A stretch of 64,000 nucleotides of DNA from Flavobacterium cupriresistens (GTDB lineage Bacteria > Bacteroidota > Bacteroidia > Flavobacteriales > Flavobacteriaceae): NCBI RefSeq assembly GCF_020911925.1, contig NZ_CP087134.1, positions 5,642,001-5,706,000 of the forward strand. The letters run 5' to 3'. Shown here piece after piece: positions 53,493 through 62,559 of this stretch. Each line of letters begins with the position of its first letter. The first letter of the stretch is position 1. Below the pieces are notes generated by a model. It saw only the letters and a list, made by a program, of their open reading frames with translations, was not told where the DNA came from and ran no database searches. A program made the position numbers and the translations under genes.

Positions 53493-53946
53493 AGAGAAAA
53501 AAGAAATCCGTTTTAATCTTTAAAATCTATGGCTATCTTTTTATTTTGCCACAGATTAAAGGATTAAAATGATTAATAATTTGTGACGCAAAAAAAACAG
53601 ACACGAATTGCACAAATTACACAGATTAATTCGCGCTAATTTGTGAAATACGTAGTAAAAAGAGCAAGATGGTCAAAAAACACGTTATAAAAACTATCTG
53701 TTTACCAAGAGCATAAAAGGGTTCGATAGAATTAAAGAATTAGATAATCCGGTGAATCTTTTAATCTGTGGCAAAAAAATAATTCGTGGCAATTTGTGTA
53801 ATTCGTGGCAAAAAGATCCTAATAATCAAAAAACACGAAATAAAGACACGACAACTTTTAGATTTGATCCCACAATTGCCCCTTTTGATTACTTTTTATC
53901 CCCAAATTCTGTTTATATTTGCTCCTTTCGAACAAACAACATAACA
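53493..53946. repeat. Intergenic region with AATTCGTG-type repeats
   Basis: CACAAATTACACAGATTAATTCGCG, ATTCGTGGCAATTTGTGTAAT and TTCGTGGCAAAA recur between 53565 and 53815. The same words (GTGTAATTCGTG) occur in the tandem unit at 62081-62530. The start of the region has no gene; the promoter of purB is at 53914-53921. Confidence 0.6.
53914..53921 (+). promoter_or_regulatory. -7 promoter element of purB
   Basis: TATATTTG matches TAnnTTTG exactly and lies 25 bases before the ATG at 53947, which excludes the longer upstream frame starting at 53752. Confidence 0.65.
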
Positions 53947-55293
53947 ATGACTACTTTAAACGAATTGAATGCTATATCACCAATTGATGGAAGATATAGA
54001 AATAAAACCCTTTCATTAGCGCCTTTTTTCTCAGAAGAAGCTTTAATCAAATATCGCGTATTAGTTGAAGTTGAGTACTTTATCGCCTTGTGCGAAGTGC
54101 CTTTGCCACAACTAAAAGACGTGAATTCTAATTTATTTGACAGCTTACGTGACATTTACAAAAACTTTTCTACTGAAGATGCTCTTTGGATCAAAGAAAC
54201 AGAAAAAGTAACCAATCACGATGTAAAAGCAGTAGAGTATTTTATTAAAGATGCTTTCGAAAAGTTAGGTTTATCGCAATACAAAGAGTTTATTCACTTC
54301 GGACTAACATCACAGGATATTAACAATACTGCTATTCCGCTTTCTACAAAAGACGCTTTTGAGCAGGTTTATATGCCTTCCTTGATCACTTTAATTTCTA
54401 AATTAAAAGAATTAAGTGTTGAATGGGCAAACATCCCGATGTTGGCGCGTACACACGGACAACCGGCTTCTCCTACCCGTTTAGGAAAAGAAATCCTGGT
54501 TTTCGTAGAGCGTTTAGAAGAGCAAATGCGTTTGTTGTTTAATATTCCTTTTGCTGCTAAATTTGGCGGAGCAACCGGAAATTACAATGCCCACCACGTA
54601 GCTTATCCACAAATCGACTGGAAACAGTTTGGAAATAAATTTGTTGAAACAGATCTTGGCTTACACCATTCTTTTCCAACAACTCAAATTGAACATTACG
54701 ATCACTTTGCAGCCTTTTTTGATGCTTTAAAAAGAATCAACACTATCGTAATCGATTTAGATCGTGATATCTGGACGTATGTTTCGATGGATTATTTCAA
54801 ACAAAAAATCAAAGCAGGTGAAATTGGATCATCCGCTATGCCACATAAAGTAAATCCGATTGATTTTGAAAATTCGGAAGGAAACTTAGGAATGGCAAAT
54901 GCTATTTTTGAACATTTAGCTGCTAAATTGCCGGTTTCAAGACTTCAACGTGATTTAACAGACAGTACTGTTTTACGTAATATCGGAGTTCCAATCGGAC
55001 ACACCATTATTGCTTTTGAAGCTTCTTTGAAAGGTTTAAACAAATTACTTTTAAACGAGGCAAAATTTGCTGAAGATTTAGAAAAAAACTGGGCAGTTGT
55101 GGCTGAGGCAATCCAAACGATTTTACGTCGTGAAGCTTATCCAAATCCTTACGAAGCGCTAAAAGGTTTAACAAGAACCAATGAAGCAATTGATAAAAAG
55201 GCTATTCATAATTTTATTGCCACTTTAGAAGTTTCTGATGCAGTTAGAGCAGAATTAATGCAAATAACACCTGCTAATTACACAGGAATTTAA
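53947..55293 (+). CDS. purB: Adenylosuccinate lyase
   Basis: From ATG 53947 the product has 448 residues (MTTLNELNAISPIDGRYRN). It cleaves adenylosuccinate and SAICAR in purine synthesis. The fumarase-superfamily signature GEIGSSAMPHKVNPIDFENSEG and TSQDINNTAIPL are intact. The frame extends to 53752, but the promoter element at 53914 and the usual protein length support the internal start. A terminator follows at 55316. Confidence 0.97.
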   Translation: MTTLNELNAISPIDGRYRNKTLSLAPFFSEEALIKYRVLVEVEYFIALCEVPLPQLKDVNSNLFDSLRDIYKNFSTEDALWIKETEKVTNHDVKAVEYFIKDAFEKLGLSQYKEFIHFGLTSQDINNTAIPLSTKDAFEQVYMPSLITLISKLKELSVEWANIPMLARTHGQPASPTRLGKEILVFVERLEEQMRLLFNIPFAAKFGGATGNYNAHHVAYPQIDWKQFGNKFVETDLGLHHSFPTTQIEHYDHFAAFFDALKRINTIVIDLDRDIWTYVSMDYFKQKIKAGEIGSSAMPHKVNPIDFENSEGNLGMANAIFEHLAAKLPVSRLQRDLTDSTVLRNIGVPIGHTIIAFEASLKGLNKLLLNEAKFAEDLEKNWAVVAEAIQTILRREAYPNPYEALKGLTRTNEAIDKKAIHNFIATLEVSDAVRAELMQITPANYTGI

Positions 55294-55315
55294 AGAAAAC
55301 CTAAAATATTTTACC

Positions 55316-55347
55316 AAAAAAAGCTATCTTTAACGGTAGCTTTTTTT
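55316..55347 (+). terminator. Terminator of purB
   Basis: An 11-bp stem (AAAAAAAGCTA with TAGCTTTTTTT) 22 bases after the stop codon. Confidence 0.88.
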
Positions 55348-55513
55348 ATTTAATCCGATTGGAAGTTAGCCCAGATTATTTCACTTAATTTTTATTTTAT
55401 AAAAGTTGAGTGATTTTCATTTAAAATAAAAAGCTTTGTGCAAAAAACTACATTTTTTTCACAAAAGTTTGAAATGGAAAACTGGATTAAACTCCTGAAA
55501 AAACATTCCCTAT

Positions 55514-57748
55514 ATGATTGCCATAAACGCCGCAGCAGCAACTACACACCACTTACAACCTTTAATCAGCGACTTGGGATTAATCCTGATCACCGCCGGA
55601 ATTGCTGTGCTCCTTTTTAAAAAAATGAAACAGCCCCTTGTTCTGGGCTATTTAATTGCAGGTTTTTTGGCAGGAAATCATTTTGATTTTTTCCCTTCGA
55701 TTACAGAGATGAAAAGTGTTGAGGTCTGGGCTGAGATTGGTGTAATTATTCTCCTTTTTAGTCTCGGACTCGAATTTAGTTTCAAGAAATTAATGAAAGT
55801 TGGCGGTACCGCATCGATTACGGCTATTACTCAGATTATCACTATGGTCATCATGGGGTATCTCGTCGGGCAATGGATGGGTTGGTCCCAGATGGACAGT
55901 ATTTTCCTCGGAGTAATTTTATCGATTTCGTCAACGACCATTATCCTGAAAACTTTTGATGAACTGGGTGTAAAAGCGCAAAAATTTGCCGGAATTGTTA
56001 TTGGTTCCCTGATTGTACAGGATCTCGTAGCTATTTTAATGATGGTTTTACTTTCAACAATTGCTGTCAGTCAGCAATTTTCGGGTAGCGAATTGATGAT
56101 GTCTGTTCTAAAATTAGTTTTCTTTCTGACCGCTTGGTTTGTCGGTGGTATCTTTTTTATTCCGACACTTCTAAAAAAAGCCAAACATTTACTGACAGAC
56201 GAAATGTTACTTATTATCTCCCTAGCTTTATGTTTGATGATGGTAAGTTTTGCAGCAAATGTAGGTTTCTCTCCGGCATTAGGTGCCTTTATAATGGGTT
56301 CAATTATTGCCGAAACTACACAGGCTGAGCATATCGAACATTTAATAAAACCCGTAAAAGACTTATTTGGGGCGATCTTTTTTGTATCGGTCGGAATGTT
56401 AATCGATCCTAAAATGCTTTACGAACATGCTGTTCCCGTAGCGATATTAACGATTTTAACAATCGTAGGACAATCAGTAAGTTCTACTATTGGTGCTTTA
56501 TTGGCCGGTCAGCCCTTAAAACAGTCCGTACAAACCGGAATGAGTTTGTCGCAAATTGGGGAGTTCTCCTTTATTATTGCCACACTCGGGATGACGCTAA
56601 ATGTCACAAGCTCCTTTTTATATCCAATCGTGGTAGCGGTTTCTGCTGTTACTACTTTTACGACTCCGTTTATGGTAAAATACGCAGTTCCTTTTTCGGA
56701 ACTTTTAGAACGTAAACTTCCCAAAAAATGGGTCAAAAACATCAACCGTTATAGTGTCAACGCACAAGCTATAAAATCGGTCAGCACTTGGCAAAAAGTA
56801 CTTCATGCCTATATTATTCAAATTATACTGCATACGATTATCATTGTAGCTGTAATTCTATCGTCGTCAAAATTTATAGCGCCACTAGTAGCCGATACGC
56901 GATTTGGAAACACTTTAGCTGCCCTTATCACTTTGGTCGTAATTGCTCCGTTTTTATGGGCACTTTCTTTGCGACGTGTGGCAGTAGAAGAAGTTGAAGA
57001 GTTATGGGCAGAACGCAAATACAGAGGGGCTCTTTTGATGTTGATTTTAATCAGAATGAGTCTTGGTTTGTTCTTTGTCGGATTTCTGTTGAATATCTTC
57101 TTTTCGCCCCTAATCGCTTTTATTGCCTTGATTATTGCTATTGGAGCGTATCAGATATTCCCTAAAAAGTTAAACGAACAATATCATAAAATCGAAAATC
57201 ACTTTTTGAAGAATTTAAACGATCGCGAAAACAAAAAAATCGACAGAAGATATGCCAACTTAATGCCTTGGGACGGACATATGTCGTTTTTTGACATTGG
57301 AAAAGAATCCAATTTAGTGGGTAAAACACTCGAAGAATTAAGAATTCGGGAGCAATTAGGAATCAACATTGCGTATATAAAACGTGGCGATGTAACCATT
57401 CCAATTCCAACCAAAAATGAACGTTTATTCCCAAGTGATGAAATTTGTGTCATCGGTACCGATGCCCAGGTTACTGAGTTTGCCCAATATCTGAATCAAA
57501 ATGAGGTAGAAGCTCCTAAAAAAGCAGAAGAAACAGATATTGTATTACGCCAACTGGAAGTTTCACAAGACGAATTTATACAAAAAAGCATTGGACAATT
57601 CCGAGTAAAAACCAACGGTCTGGTAGTTGGTATAGAACGAAACGGAAACAGAATCCTAAATCCCGAATCCCAATTAATCTTAGAAAAAAATGATATTCTT
57701 TGGGTAGTTGGAGACAAAAAAAGAATGTCGGATCTGTTGAAATCCTAA
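55514..57748 (+). CDS. Monovalent cation:proton antiporter (CPA2) with TrkA-C domain
   Basis: The 744-residue protein has a CPA2 membrane core of about 12 helices (QPLVLGYLIAGFLAG, GVIILLFSLGLEFSF, ISSTTIILKTFDELG, GFSPALGAFIMGSIIAET, LFGAIFFVSVGMLIDP), a second hydrophobic segment near 440-560 and, at the C-terminus, a TrkA-C-type regulatory domain (RNGNRILNPESQLILEKNDILWVVGDKK). It resembles KefB/KefC-like potassium/sodium-proton antiporters. No KTN domain with a NAD-binding GxGxxG is evident. Confidence 0.92.
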   Translation: MIAINAAAATTHHLQPLISDLGLILITAGIAVLLFKKMKQPLVLGYLIAGFLAGNHFDFFPSITEMKSVEVWAEIGVIILLFSLGLEFSFKKLMKVGGTASITAITQIITMVIMGYLVGQWMGWSQMDSIFLGVILSISSTTIILKTFDELGVKAQKFAGIVIGSLIVQDLVAILMMVLLSTIAVSQQFSGSELMMSVLKLVFFLTAWFVGGIFFIPTLLKKAKHLLTDEMLLIISLALCLMMVSFAANVGFSPALGAFIMGSIIAETTQAEHIEHLIKPVKDLFGAIFFVSVGMLIDPKMLYEHAVPVAILTILTIVGQSVSSTIGALLAGQPLKQSVQTGMSLSQIGEFSFIIATLGMTLNVTSSFLYPIVVAVSAVTTFTTPFMVKYAVPFSELLERKLPKKWVKNINRYSVNAQAIKSVSTWQKVLHAYIIQIILHTIIIVAVILSSSKFIAPLVADTRFGNTLAALITLVVIAPFLWALSLRRVAVEEVEELWAERKYRGALLMLILIRMSLGLFFVGFLLNIFFSPLIAFIALIIAIGAYQIFPKKLNEQYHKIENHFLKNLNDRENKKIDRRYANLMPWDGHMSFFDIGKESNLVGKTLEELRIREQLGINIAYIKRGDVTIPIPTKNERLFPSDEICVIGTDAQVTEFAQYLNQNEVEAPKKAEETDIVLRQLEVSQDEFIQKSIGQFRVKTNGLVVGIERNGNRILNPESQLILEKNDILWVVGDKKRMSDLLKS

Positions 57749-57920
57749 GGTTCTGAGCTACTAAGGCTCTAAGTGGCTAAGTATAATACTTTAAAAAAAA
57801 GAAAGCCCTTAAATCTCTAAAACTTTATTTTAGGGACTTAAGGGCTTAATAAATTACTAGTTAAATTCACCCGGCAAAAAACTCCTATCTTAGAAACTTA
57901 GTACCTCAGAACCTCAGCAA
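57748..57920. repeat. CTAAGGTTCTGAG repeats around a terminator
   Basis: CTAAGGTTCTGAGCTACTAAGGCTCTAAG follows the antiporter, and the complementary-type words TCTTAGAAACTTAGTACCTCAGAACCTCAG precede the peroxiredoxin end, on either side of the hairpin at 57803-57847. It is the same family as 14690-14931. Confidence 0.7.
57803..57847. terminator. Bidirectional terminator between the antiporter and peroxiredoxin genes
   Basis: A perfect 10-bp stem (AAGCCCTTAA with TTAAGGGCTT) lies between convergent genes. Confidence 0.7.
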
Positions 57921-57922
57921 CT

Positions 57923-58561
57923 TTATTTATTCGGTTGCGGAGTCATACGTAAATAAGGTTTTATAGGTGTGTGTCCTTTTGGGAACTTTGCAGGGATATC
58001 GCTGTCCGGAACTGCCGGAGTAATAACCACATCTTCTCCATCTTTCCAATTTGCCGGAGTTGCTACACTATAATTTGCTGTTAATTGCAAGCTATCAATA
58101 ACACGTAGCAATTCGTCAAAATTTCTTCCTGTTGATGCAGGATAAGTCAACGTCAATTTTATTTTTTTATCAGCACCAATTACAAATACCGAACGCACTG
58201 TAAATTTATCACTGGCGTTTGGATGAAGCATATCATATAACGTTGCTATTTTTTTATCTTCGTCTGCAATGATCGGAAAATTAACCGTTGTATTTTGAGT
58301 CTCGTTGATGTCTTTTATCCACTCCAAATGAGATTCTAAACCATCTACACTCAAAGCGATAACTTTTGTATTTCTTTTTGTAAATTCCGGAAGATAATTA
58401 GCAACTGTTCCTAGTTCAGTTGTACAAACCGGAGTAAAATCGGATGGATGCGAAAATAAAACACCCCAGGAATCTCCAAGCCACTCATGAAAATGAATTG
58501 GTCCTTCGGTTGTTTCAGCCTGAAAATCGGGAGCTATATCGCCTAATCGTAATGTTGACAT
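57923..58561 (-). CDS. 1-Cys peroxiredoxin (Prx6 type)
   Basis: Starting at ATG 58561 (MSTLRLGDIAPDFQAETTEGP) gives 212 residues; the upstream part of the frame is not credible, as it is very AT-rich. The active site is SHPSDFTPVCTTELG with the peroxidatic Cys of the PVCTTE type that marks Prx6 enzymes, plus a C-terminal KPYLRMTPQPNK. It reduces peroxides. It lies 87 bases downstream of the MFS gene on the same strand and may be co-transcribed with it and the AEC gene. Confidence 0.93.
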   Translation of the reverse strand: MSTLRLGDIAPDFQAETTEGPIHFHEWLGDSWGVLFSHPSDFTPVCTTELGTVANYLPEFTKRNTKVIALSVDGLESHLEWIKDINETQNTTVNFPIIADEDKKIATLYDMLHPNASDKFTVRSVFVIGADKKIKLTLTYPASTGRNFDELLRVIDSLQLTANYSVATPANWKDGEDVVITPAVPDSDIPAKFPKGHTPIKPYLRMTPQPNK

Positions 58562-58648
58562 AATTGTACTTTTTTTAGTTCCTCTAAAATTACTCAAAAA
58601 AAGAACAAAGAAAACATTGATTTTCACAAAAAAAGTTAAAAAACGCCC

Positions 58649-59863
58649 CTACTTTTTCGTTTGAATGTTCGGTAAAAAGTAAGCCAAAACTCCAATTAAA
58701 GGCAAATAGGAACTTATCGTATAGACATATTCGATACTTGTTTTATCTGCAATATAGCCCAAAATAGCCGATCCTAAACCACCCATTCCAAAAGCAAAAC
58801 CAAAGAACAAACCAGAAATCATTCCGACTTTTCCGGGTTTCAATTCCTGAGCATAAACTAAGATTGCCGAAAATGCAGAAGCGATAACAATTCCGATAAT
58901 AACGGCCAAAACTCCTGTCCAGAACAAATTAGCATAAGGCAAAAGCAAGGTAAATGGCGCCGCTCCTAAAATAGAAAACCAAATAATATATTTTCTTCCA
59001 AAATGATCCCCTAATGGACCACCTATTAAAGTTCCTGCCGCAACAGAAGCTAAGAAAATAAACAGATAGTACTGCGATTCCTGAATGTCTAAAGAAAATT
59101 TACTCATTAAATAAAAAGTAAAATAACTGGACATACTTGCCATGTAAAAGAACTTAGAGAATATTAACAACAATAAAACAATAATCGAAATAGTGATTTT
59201 TCTATTGGATAATGGAACTGTTTCCTCTAAACCTGTCTTTTTTGCAGCTCTCAAACTCATATGATTTTCATACCAAAGTGCAATTCTCGACAGAATCATG
59301 ATTCCTAAAACTCCTGCTATTACAAACCAAATCACATACGATTGTCCATAAGGAGCAACTACCAAGGCAACCAACAAAGGTCCGATGGCACTACCGGCAT
59401 TTCCTCCCAACTGAAAAATTGATTGCGCCAGACCACGCTTCCCTCCTGATCCTAAAAAAGCAACACGAGAAGCTTCGGGATGGAAAATAGAAGAACCAAC
59501 TCCTACCAAGGCCACCGAAGTCAAGATCATCCAAAAGGACGTTGAGATAGACAATAAGCCTAATCCAAGAATAGTAAAAAGCATTGCAGCCACTAGTGAG
59601 TATGGTTTTGGCTTTTTATCGGTATAAAATCCAACAAAAGGCTGTAACAAAGAAGCGGTTAACTGAAAAACAAACGTAATTAATCCGATCTGTGTAAAAC
59701 TCAGATTGAAGTTTTCTTTTAAAATCGGATAAGTAGATGGAATTACAGATTGCATTAGATCATTCAGTAAATGGGCAAATGCAATGGAGAATAATACCGA
59801 ATAAACGGTTTTTTGAGCTAAAGCACTACTATCAATTGTAGCAGTCTGAGTAGATGAATTCAT
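58649..59863 (-). CDS. MFS transporter (fosmidomycin resistance protein-like)
   Basis: The 404-residue protein has 12 predicted helices and the MFS motif GFYTDKKPKPYSLV near 75-88. The closest pattern is the Fsr (fosmidomycin resistance) group, as in AHLLNDLMQSVIPSTYPILKENFNLSF near the N-terminus. Substrate unknown. It follows the AEC transporter gene after 18 bases, so they are likely one operon. Confidence 0.88.
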   Translation of the reverse strand: MNSSTQTATIDSSALAQKTVYSVLFSIAFAHLLNDLMQSVIPSTYPILKENFNLSFTQIGLITFVFQLTASLLQPFVGFYTDKKPKPYSLVAAMLFTILGLGLLSISTSFWMILTSVALVGVGSSIFHPEASRVAFLGSGGKRGLAQSIFQLGGNAGSAIGPLLVALVVAPYGQSYVIWFVIAGVLGIMILSRIALWYENHMSLRAAKKTGLEETVPLSNRKITISIIVLLLLIFSKFFYMASMSSYFTFYLMSKFSLDIQESQYYLFIFLASVAAGTLIGGPLGDHFGRKYIIWFSILGAAPFTLLLPYANLFWTGVLAVIIGIVIASAFSAILVYAQELKPGKVGMISGLFFGFAFGMGGLGSAILGYIADKTSIEYVYTISSYLPLIGVLAYFLPNIQTKK

Positions 59864-59881
59864 ATTATGGTAACAAAAAAA

Positions 59882-60793
59882 TTATATATAACTAACTATA
59901 AAATACCAGATGGTAAGGGTGATGAAGGAAATCGGTATTCCAAAACCAATCATCATGCTGCTGAGCTTCGGTTTTAATCCGTAAGTCGAGGCCAAAATTG
60001 CACCGGTTATCATGGGTGCCATTGCCATTTCCATAAGGGTAATTTTGATCGCTTCTGAATGTTGTTTTAAAATAAAAACATACAAAACCAGAATGATAAA
60101 AGGAGCCAGAATAAGTTTGTAAAAAAGTCCTAATTGCAAGAATTTCCAATGTCGGCTTCTACGGTCAAACGTAAGTTGCAACCCTACAGAAAGCAAGGCT
60201 AAAGGAGTTACAAAACTTCCAATCTTCAACAAAATGGCTTGCAGGCTTTCGTCAAACTCCACTTGAAAAACATTCAGCAGACAGGCGACAACAAACGTAA
60301 TAAATGGAGGAAAAAGAACAACCTTCTTTAAAATCCCTAATGCATCAGGACTTCCTTTTGAATAAAAAGCAGCCACAAAAATCCCTAAAGTCGAAACCAC
60401 CACAAAAGTTCCTGGCTGATCAACAAGAACGGCGGTTTCCAAACCTTTTTTTCCAAATAAAGCCTCAATAATCGGATAGCCAAGAAAGGAACTGTTACTT
60501 AATCCTGCCGTCAGAATCAAACAACCGATCAATTTATTAGACCAGCCTAACTTTTTTCCCAAAAAATGAAAAAACACAAAGGCAAGTATAAAACTAATCC
60601 ATCCAGATCCTATCGGAAACAGTAAATCAGCATTCCATTTAATTTTCGGTATGTGATACAAGGTAATGGCCGGCAGACAAACGTAAATGACTATTTTATT
60701 CAAAAGCTTATAAACAGAAGTCGGAAACTGCTTTACTCTTTGTAAAAGCAAACCCAAAGTCAAAAAGAAGAATATTAGAATAAAATTGTTCAT
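59882..60793 (-). CDS. AEC-family (auxin efflux carrier-like) permease
   Basis: Started at ATG 60793 (MNNFILIFFFLTLGLLLQRV), 303 residues; the 13 codons upstream are not typical. About ten helices with ILTAGLSNSSFLGYPII and ITLMEMAMAPMITGAILASTYGL fit the AEC family of malate/organic-anion permeases. It opens a minus-strand unit with the MFS gene, divergent from the Rrf2 regulator whose operator lies in the shared 117-base gap. Confidence 0.88.
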   Translation of the reverse strand: MNNFILIFFFLTLGLLLQRVKQFPTSVYKLLNKIVIYVCLPAITLYHIPKIKWNADLLFPIGSGWISFILAFVFFHFLGKKLGWSNKLIGCLILTAGLSNSSFLGYPIIEALFGKKGLETAVLVDQPGTFVVVSTLGIFVAAFYSKGSPDALGILKKVVLFPPFITFVVACLLNVFQVEFDESLQAILLKIGSFVTPLALLSVGLQLTFDRRSRHWKFLQLGLFYKLILAPFIILVLYVFILKQHSEAIKITLMEMAMAPMITGAILASTYGLKPKLSSMMIGFGIPISFITLTIWYFIVSYI

Positions 60794-60883
60794 AGTGCAG
60801 AATGATTGCAAAAATAAGGTTTTATAAAACATTGAATACTATTAATTTTCAGTTAAAACTTTTTTTTATTGAATAAAACCTCA

Positions 60884-60891
60884 TACATTTG
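60884..60891 (+). promoter_or_regulatory. -7 promoter element of the Rrf2 gene
   Basis: TACATTTG matches TAnnTTTG exactly, 20 bases before the ATG at 60911. It overlaps the operator-like site at 60890-60909 by 2 bases, as expected for repression. Confidence 0.65.
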
Positions 60892-60909
60892 TAACATATT
60901 TTATTACAG
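60890..60909 (+). promoter_or_regulatory. Operator-like site 1 (Rrf2)
   Basis: TGTAACATATTTTATTACAG contains the dyad TGTAA-(9)-TTACA at the predicted transcription start of the Rrf2 gene. A nearly identical site lies before the next gene at 61339-61357. Confidence 0.65.
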
Positions 60910-60910
60910 T

Positions 60911-61318
60911 ATGATTTCAGGTAAGTTTGCCATAACGATTCACATTTTAACTTTACTCACTAAATTCCCAAATGATTATTTGTCTTCCGAATTTATTGCA
61001 GGAAGCATTAACCTTAATCCGGTTTTGGTTAGAAAGGAAATTGCGAATCTAAAAGCGCATCATATTGTAGAAAGTAAAGAAGGCAAAAACGGCGGTACAA
61101 AATTGTCTAAAGCGGCTTCGAATATTACTTTGAAAGAAGTATTTGAAATGACGCTGGACACAATCAATTTAGGTTATGCGAAAAATCAGCCTAATCCCGA
61201 TTGTCCGGTTGGAAAAAAAATCAACCAAAATTTAGCCGAATTATATGCCGAAATGAATGAAAAAGTTAGTCTGCAACTGAGTGGTATCACCTTAGAAGAT
61301 TTTTCGAATCAGTTCTAA
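60911..61318 (+). CDS. Rrf2 family transcriptional regulator (YwnA-like)
   Basis: From ATG 60911 the protein has 135 residues (MISGKFAITIHILTLLTKF) with an Rrf2 winged helix at about 1-75 (YLSSEFIAGSINLNPVLVRKEIANLKAHHIVES, GGTKLSKAASNITLKEVFE). The single cysteine (PNPDCPVGKK) means it has no three-Cys cluster for Fe-S binding; the pattern is that of YwnA. The TTG start upstream at 60869 lies before the promoter and is rejected. Operator-like repeats occur before this gene and before the next. Confidence 0.88.
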   Translation: MISGKFAITIHILTLLTKFPNDYLSSEFIAGSINLNPVLVRKEIANLKAHHIVESKEGKNGGTKLSKAASNITLKEVFEMTLDTINLGYAKNQPNPDCPVGKKINQNLAELYAEMNEKVSLQLSGITLEDFSNQF

Positions 61319-61338
61319 AACTTTTTTTTACACAAAAC

Positions 61339-61357
61339 TGTAACATTTTTTATTACT
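61339..61357 (+). promoter_or_regulatory. Operator-like site 2 (Rrf2)
   Basis: TGTAACATTTTTTATTACT matches site 1 at 17 of the first 18 positions, 17 bases before the start of the NAD(P)H-binding gene. Confidence 0.6.
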
Positions 61358-61374
61358 AATAAAACAGATATATT

Positions 61375-62016
61375 ATGAAAATTGCAATCATTGGAGCTAC
61401 CGGATTTGTTGGTTCCGCTATTTTAAACGAACTGGCTTCACGAAATCATGAAATTACAGCCATTGCCAGAACTCCAAAAGAAACTCCAAATGTAAATTGG
61501 GTTGCTGCGGATATTTTTAACACGGCTGCATTGGCTGATGCCTTAAAAGGAAATGACCTTGTAATCAGCGCGTACAACTCCGGTTGGACCAACCCAAATA
61601 TTTACGATGATTTTATTGCCGGTTCAAAAGCCATCCAGGGCGCAGTAAAAAAATCGGGAGTAAAACGTTTTATTACTATTGGCGGAGCCGGAAGTTTATT
61701 TGTAGCTCCCAATCTACAAGCAGTGGACACTCCAGATTTCCCAAAAGAATACCATGCAGGTGCAACTGCTGCAAGGGATTACTTAAACCTCATCAAAGAA
61801 GAAAAAGAATTGGATTGGGCCTTTTTCAGCCCTGCTTTTGAAATGCACCAAGGTATTACAACAGGAAGAACAGGTAACTACCGTTTAGGACTCGAAAATC
61901 CAGTTTTTAATGACGAACAAAGAAGTATCTTATCGGTACAAGATTTAGCGGTTGTTATTGCTGATGAAGCAGAAACTCCAAAACATCATCAAGTGCGTTT
62001 TACAGCGGCATATTGA
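61375..62016 (+). CDS. NAD(P)-dependent oxidoreductase (YwnB-like)
   Basis: The 213-residue protein begins with a Rossmann motif (IAIIGATGFVGSAILNELASR, GxxGxxG), and FITIGGAGSLFVAP, DWAFFSPAFEM and VRFTAAY match the NAD(P)H-binding YwnB group. In Bacillus subtilis an Rrf2 regulator (ywnA) sits next to ywnB in the same way. The gene is 56 bases after the Rrf2 gene and carries a matching operator-like site, so it is the likely regulated target. The substrate is unknown. Confidence 0.88.
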   Translation: MKIAIIGATGFVGSAILNELASRNHEITAIARTPKETPNVNWVAADIFNTAALADALKGNDLVISAYNSGWTNPNIYDDFIAGSKAIQGAVKKSGVKRFITIGGAGSLFVAPNLQAVDTPDFPKEYHAGATAARDYLNLIKEEKELDWAFFSPAFEMHQGITTGRTGNYRLGLENPVFNDEQRSILSVQDLAVVIADEAETPKHHQVRFTAAY

Positions 62017-62021
62017 TTTTT

Positions 62022-62062
62022 TTTTAAGTTGCTGAGGAACTAAGATTCTAAGGTTCTGAGTT
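62022..62062. repeat. CTGAGGAACTAAGATTCTAAGG repeat piece
   Basis: AAGTTGCTGAGGAACTAAGATTCTAAGGTTCTGAG matches the words of 14690-14931. Confidence 0.6.
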
Positions 62063-62165
62063 TTTCTTATAGCCACGAATTACACTAATTTTCGCTAATT
62101 TTTTTTCTCACTTACAGCAAAAAACGATTCGTGAAAATTCGTGTAATTCGTGTTAACCAAACTCA

Positions 62166-62200
62166 ACAGTTTCAAAAGCTAAATCGCCTTTTGAAACTGT
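62166..62200 (+). terminator. Terminator hairpin, repeat copy 1
   Basis: A 13-bp perfect stem (ACAGTTTCAAAAG with CTTTTGAAACTGT) followed by TTTTTG. Confidence 0.8.
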
Positions 62201-62326
62201 TTTTGTTTACTGAGTCGCTAAGTTTCTATTTTTTATAATCATGAATTTTTACAAGTTTTTCGTTCTCACCATACAGCAAAAAAAAAAAATCGTAAAAATT
62301 CGTGTAATTCGTCTTAACCAAACTCA

Positions 62327-62361
62327 ACAGTTTCAAAAGCTAAATCGCCTTTTGAAACTGT
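62327..62361 (+). terminator. Terminator hairpin, repeat copy 2
   Basis: The same 13-bp stem, 161 bases after copy 1. Confidence 0.8.
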
Positions 62362-62485
62362 TTTTGTTTACTGAGTCGCTAAATTTCTATTTTTTTAGTC
62401 ATGAATTTTCACAAGTTTTTCGTTCTCAACATAAAGCAAAAAAACAATCCGTGAAAATTCGTGTAATTCGTGTTAACCAACCACA

Positions 62486-62520
62486 ACAGTTTCAAAAGCT
62501 AAATTGCCTTTTGAAACTGT
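62486..62520 (+). terminator. Terminator hairpin, repeat copy 3
   Basis: The same 13-bp stem, 159 bases after copy 2, just before the promoter-like element of meaB. Confidence 0.8.
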
Positions 62521-62532
62521 TTTTGTTTTCTG

Positions 62533-62540
62533 TACTTTTA
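62533..62540 (+). promoter_or_regulatory. -7-like element of meaB
   Basis: TACTTTTA differs from TAnnTTTG only at the last base, 20 bases before the TTG start at 62560. Confidence 0.4.
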
Positions 62541-62559
62541 CACTACCAAAAAGAATGTT

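Larger units (their letters stand above)
62081..62530. repeat. Three tandem copies of a 160-bp unit, each with a terminator hairpin
   Basis: Copies start near 62081, 62241 and 62401; the second and third are about 90% alike, the first is degenerate in its left part. Shared words are CAAGTTTTTCGTTCTCA, AATTCGTGTAATTCGT, CAACAGTTTCAAAAGCTAAAT and CTGAGTCGCTAAATTTC. Frames through the unit (for instance 62241-62585) are artefacts. Confidence 0.88.

Noticed and set aside
53752..53946. N-terminal extension of purB
   Set aside because: The promoter element at 53914-53921 and the usual enzyme length place the start at 53947; the extension covers repeat sequence.
60869..60910. Upstream TTG start for the Rrf2 gene
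   Set aside because: It lies before the TACATTTG element, so it would not be on the transcript.
62081..62530. CRISPR-like array
   Set aside because: Only three long, adjacent, imperfect units without regular unique spacers, and no cas genes in the window.
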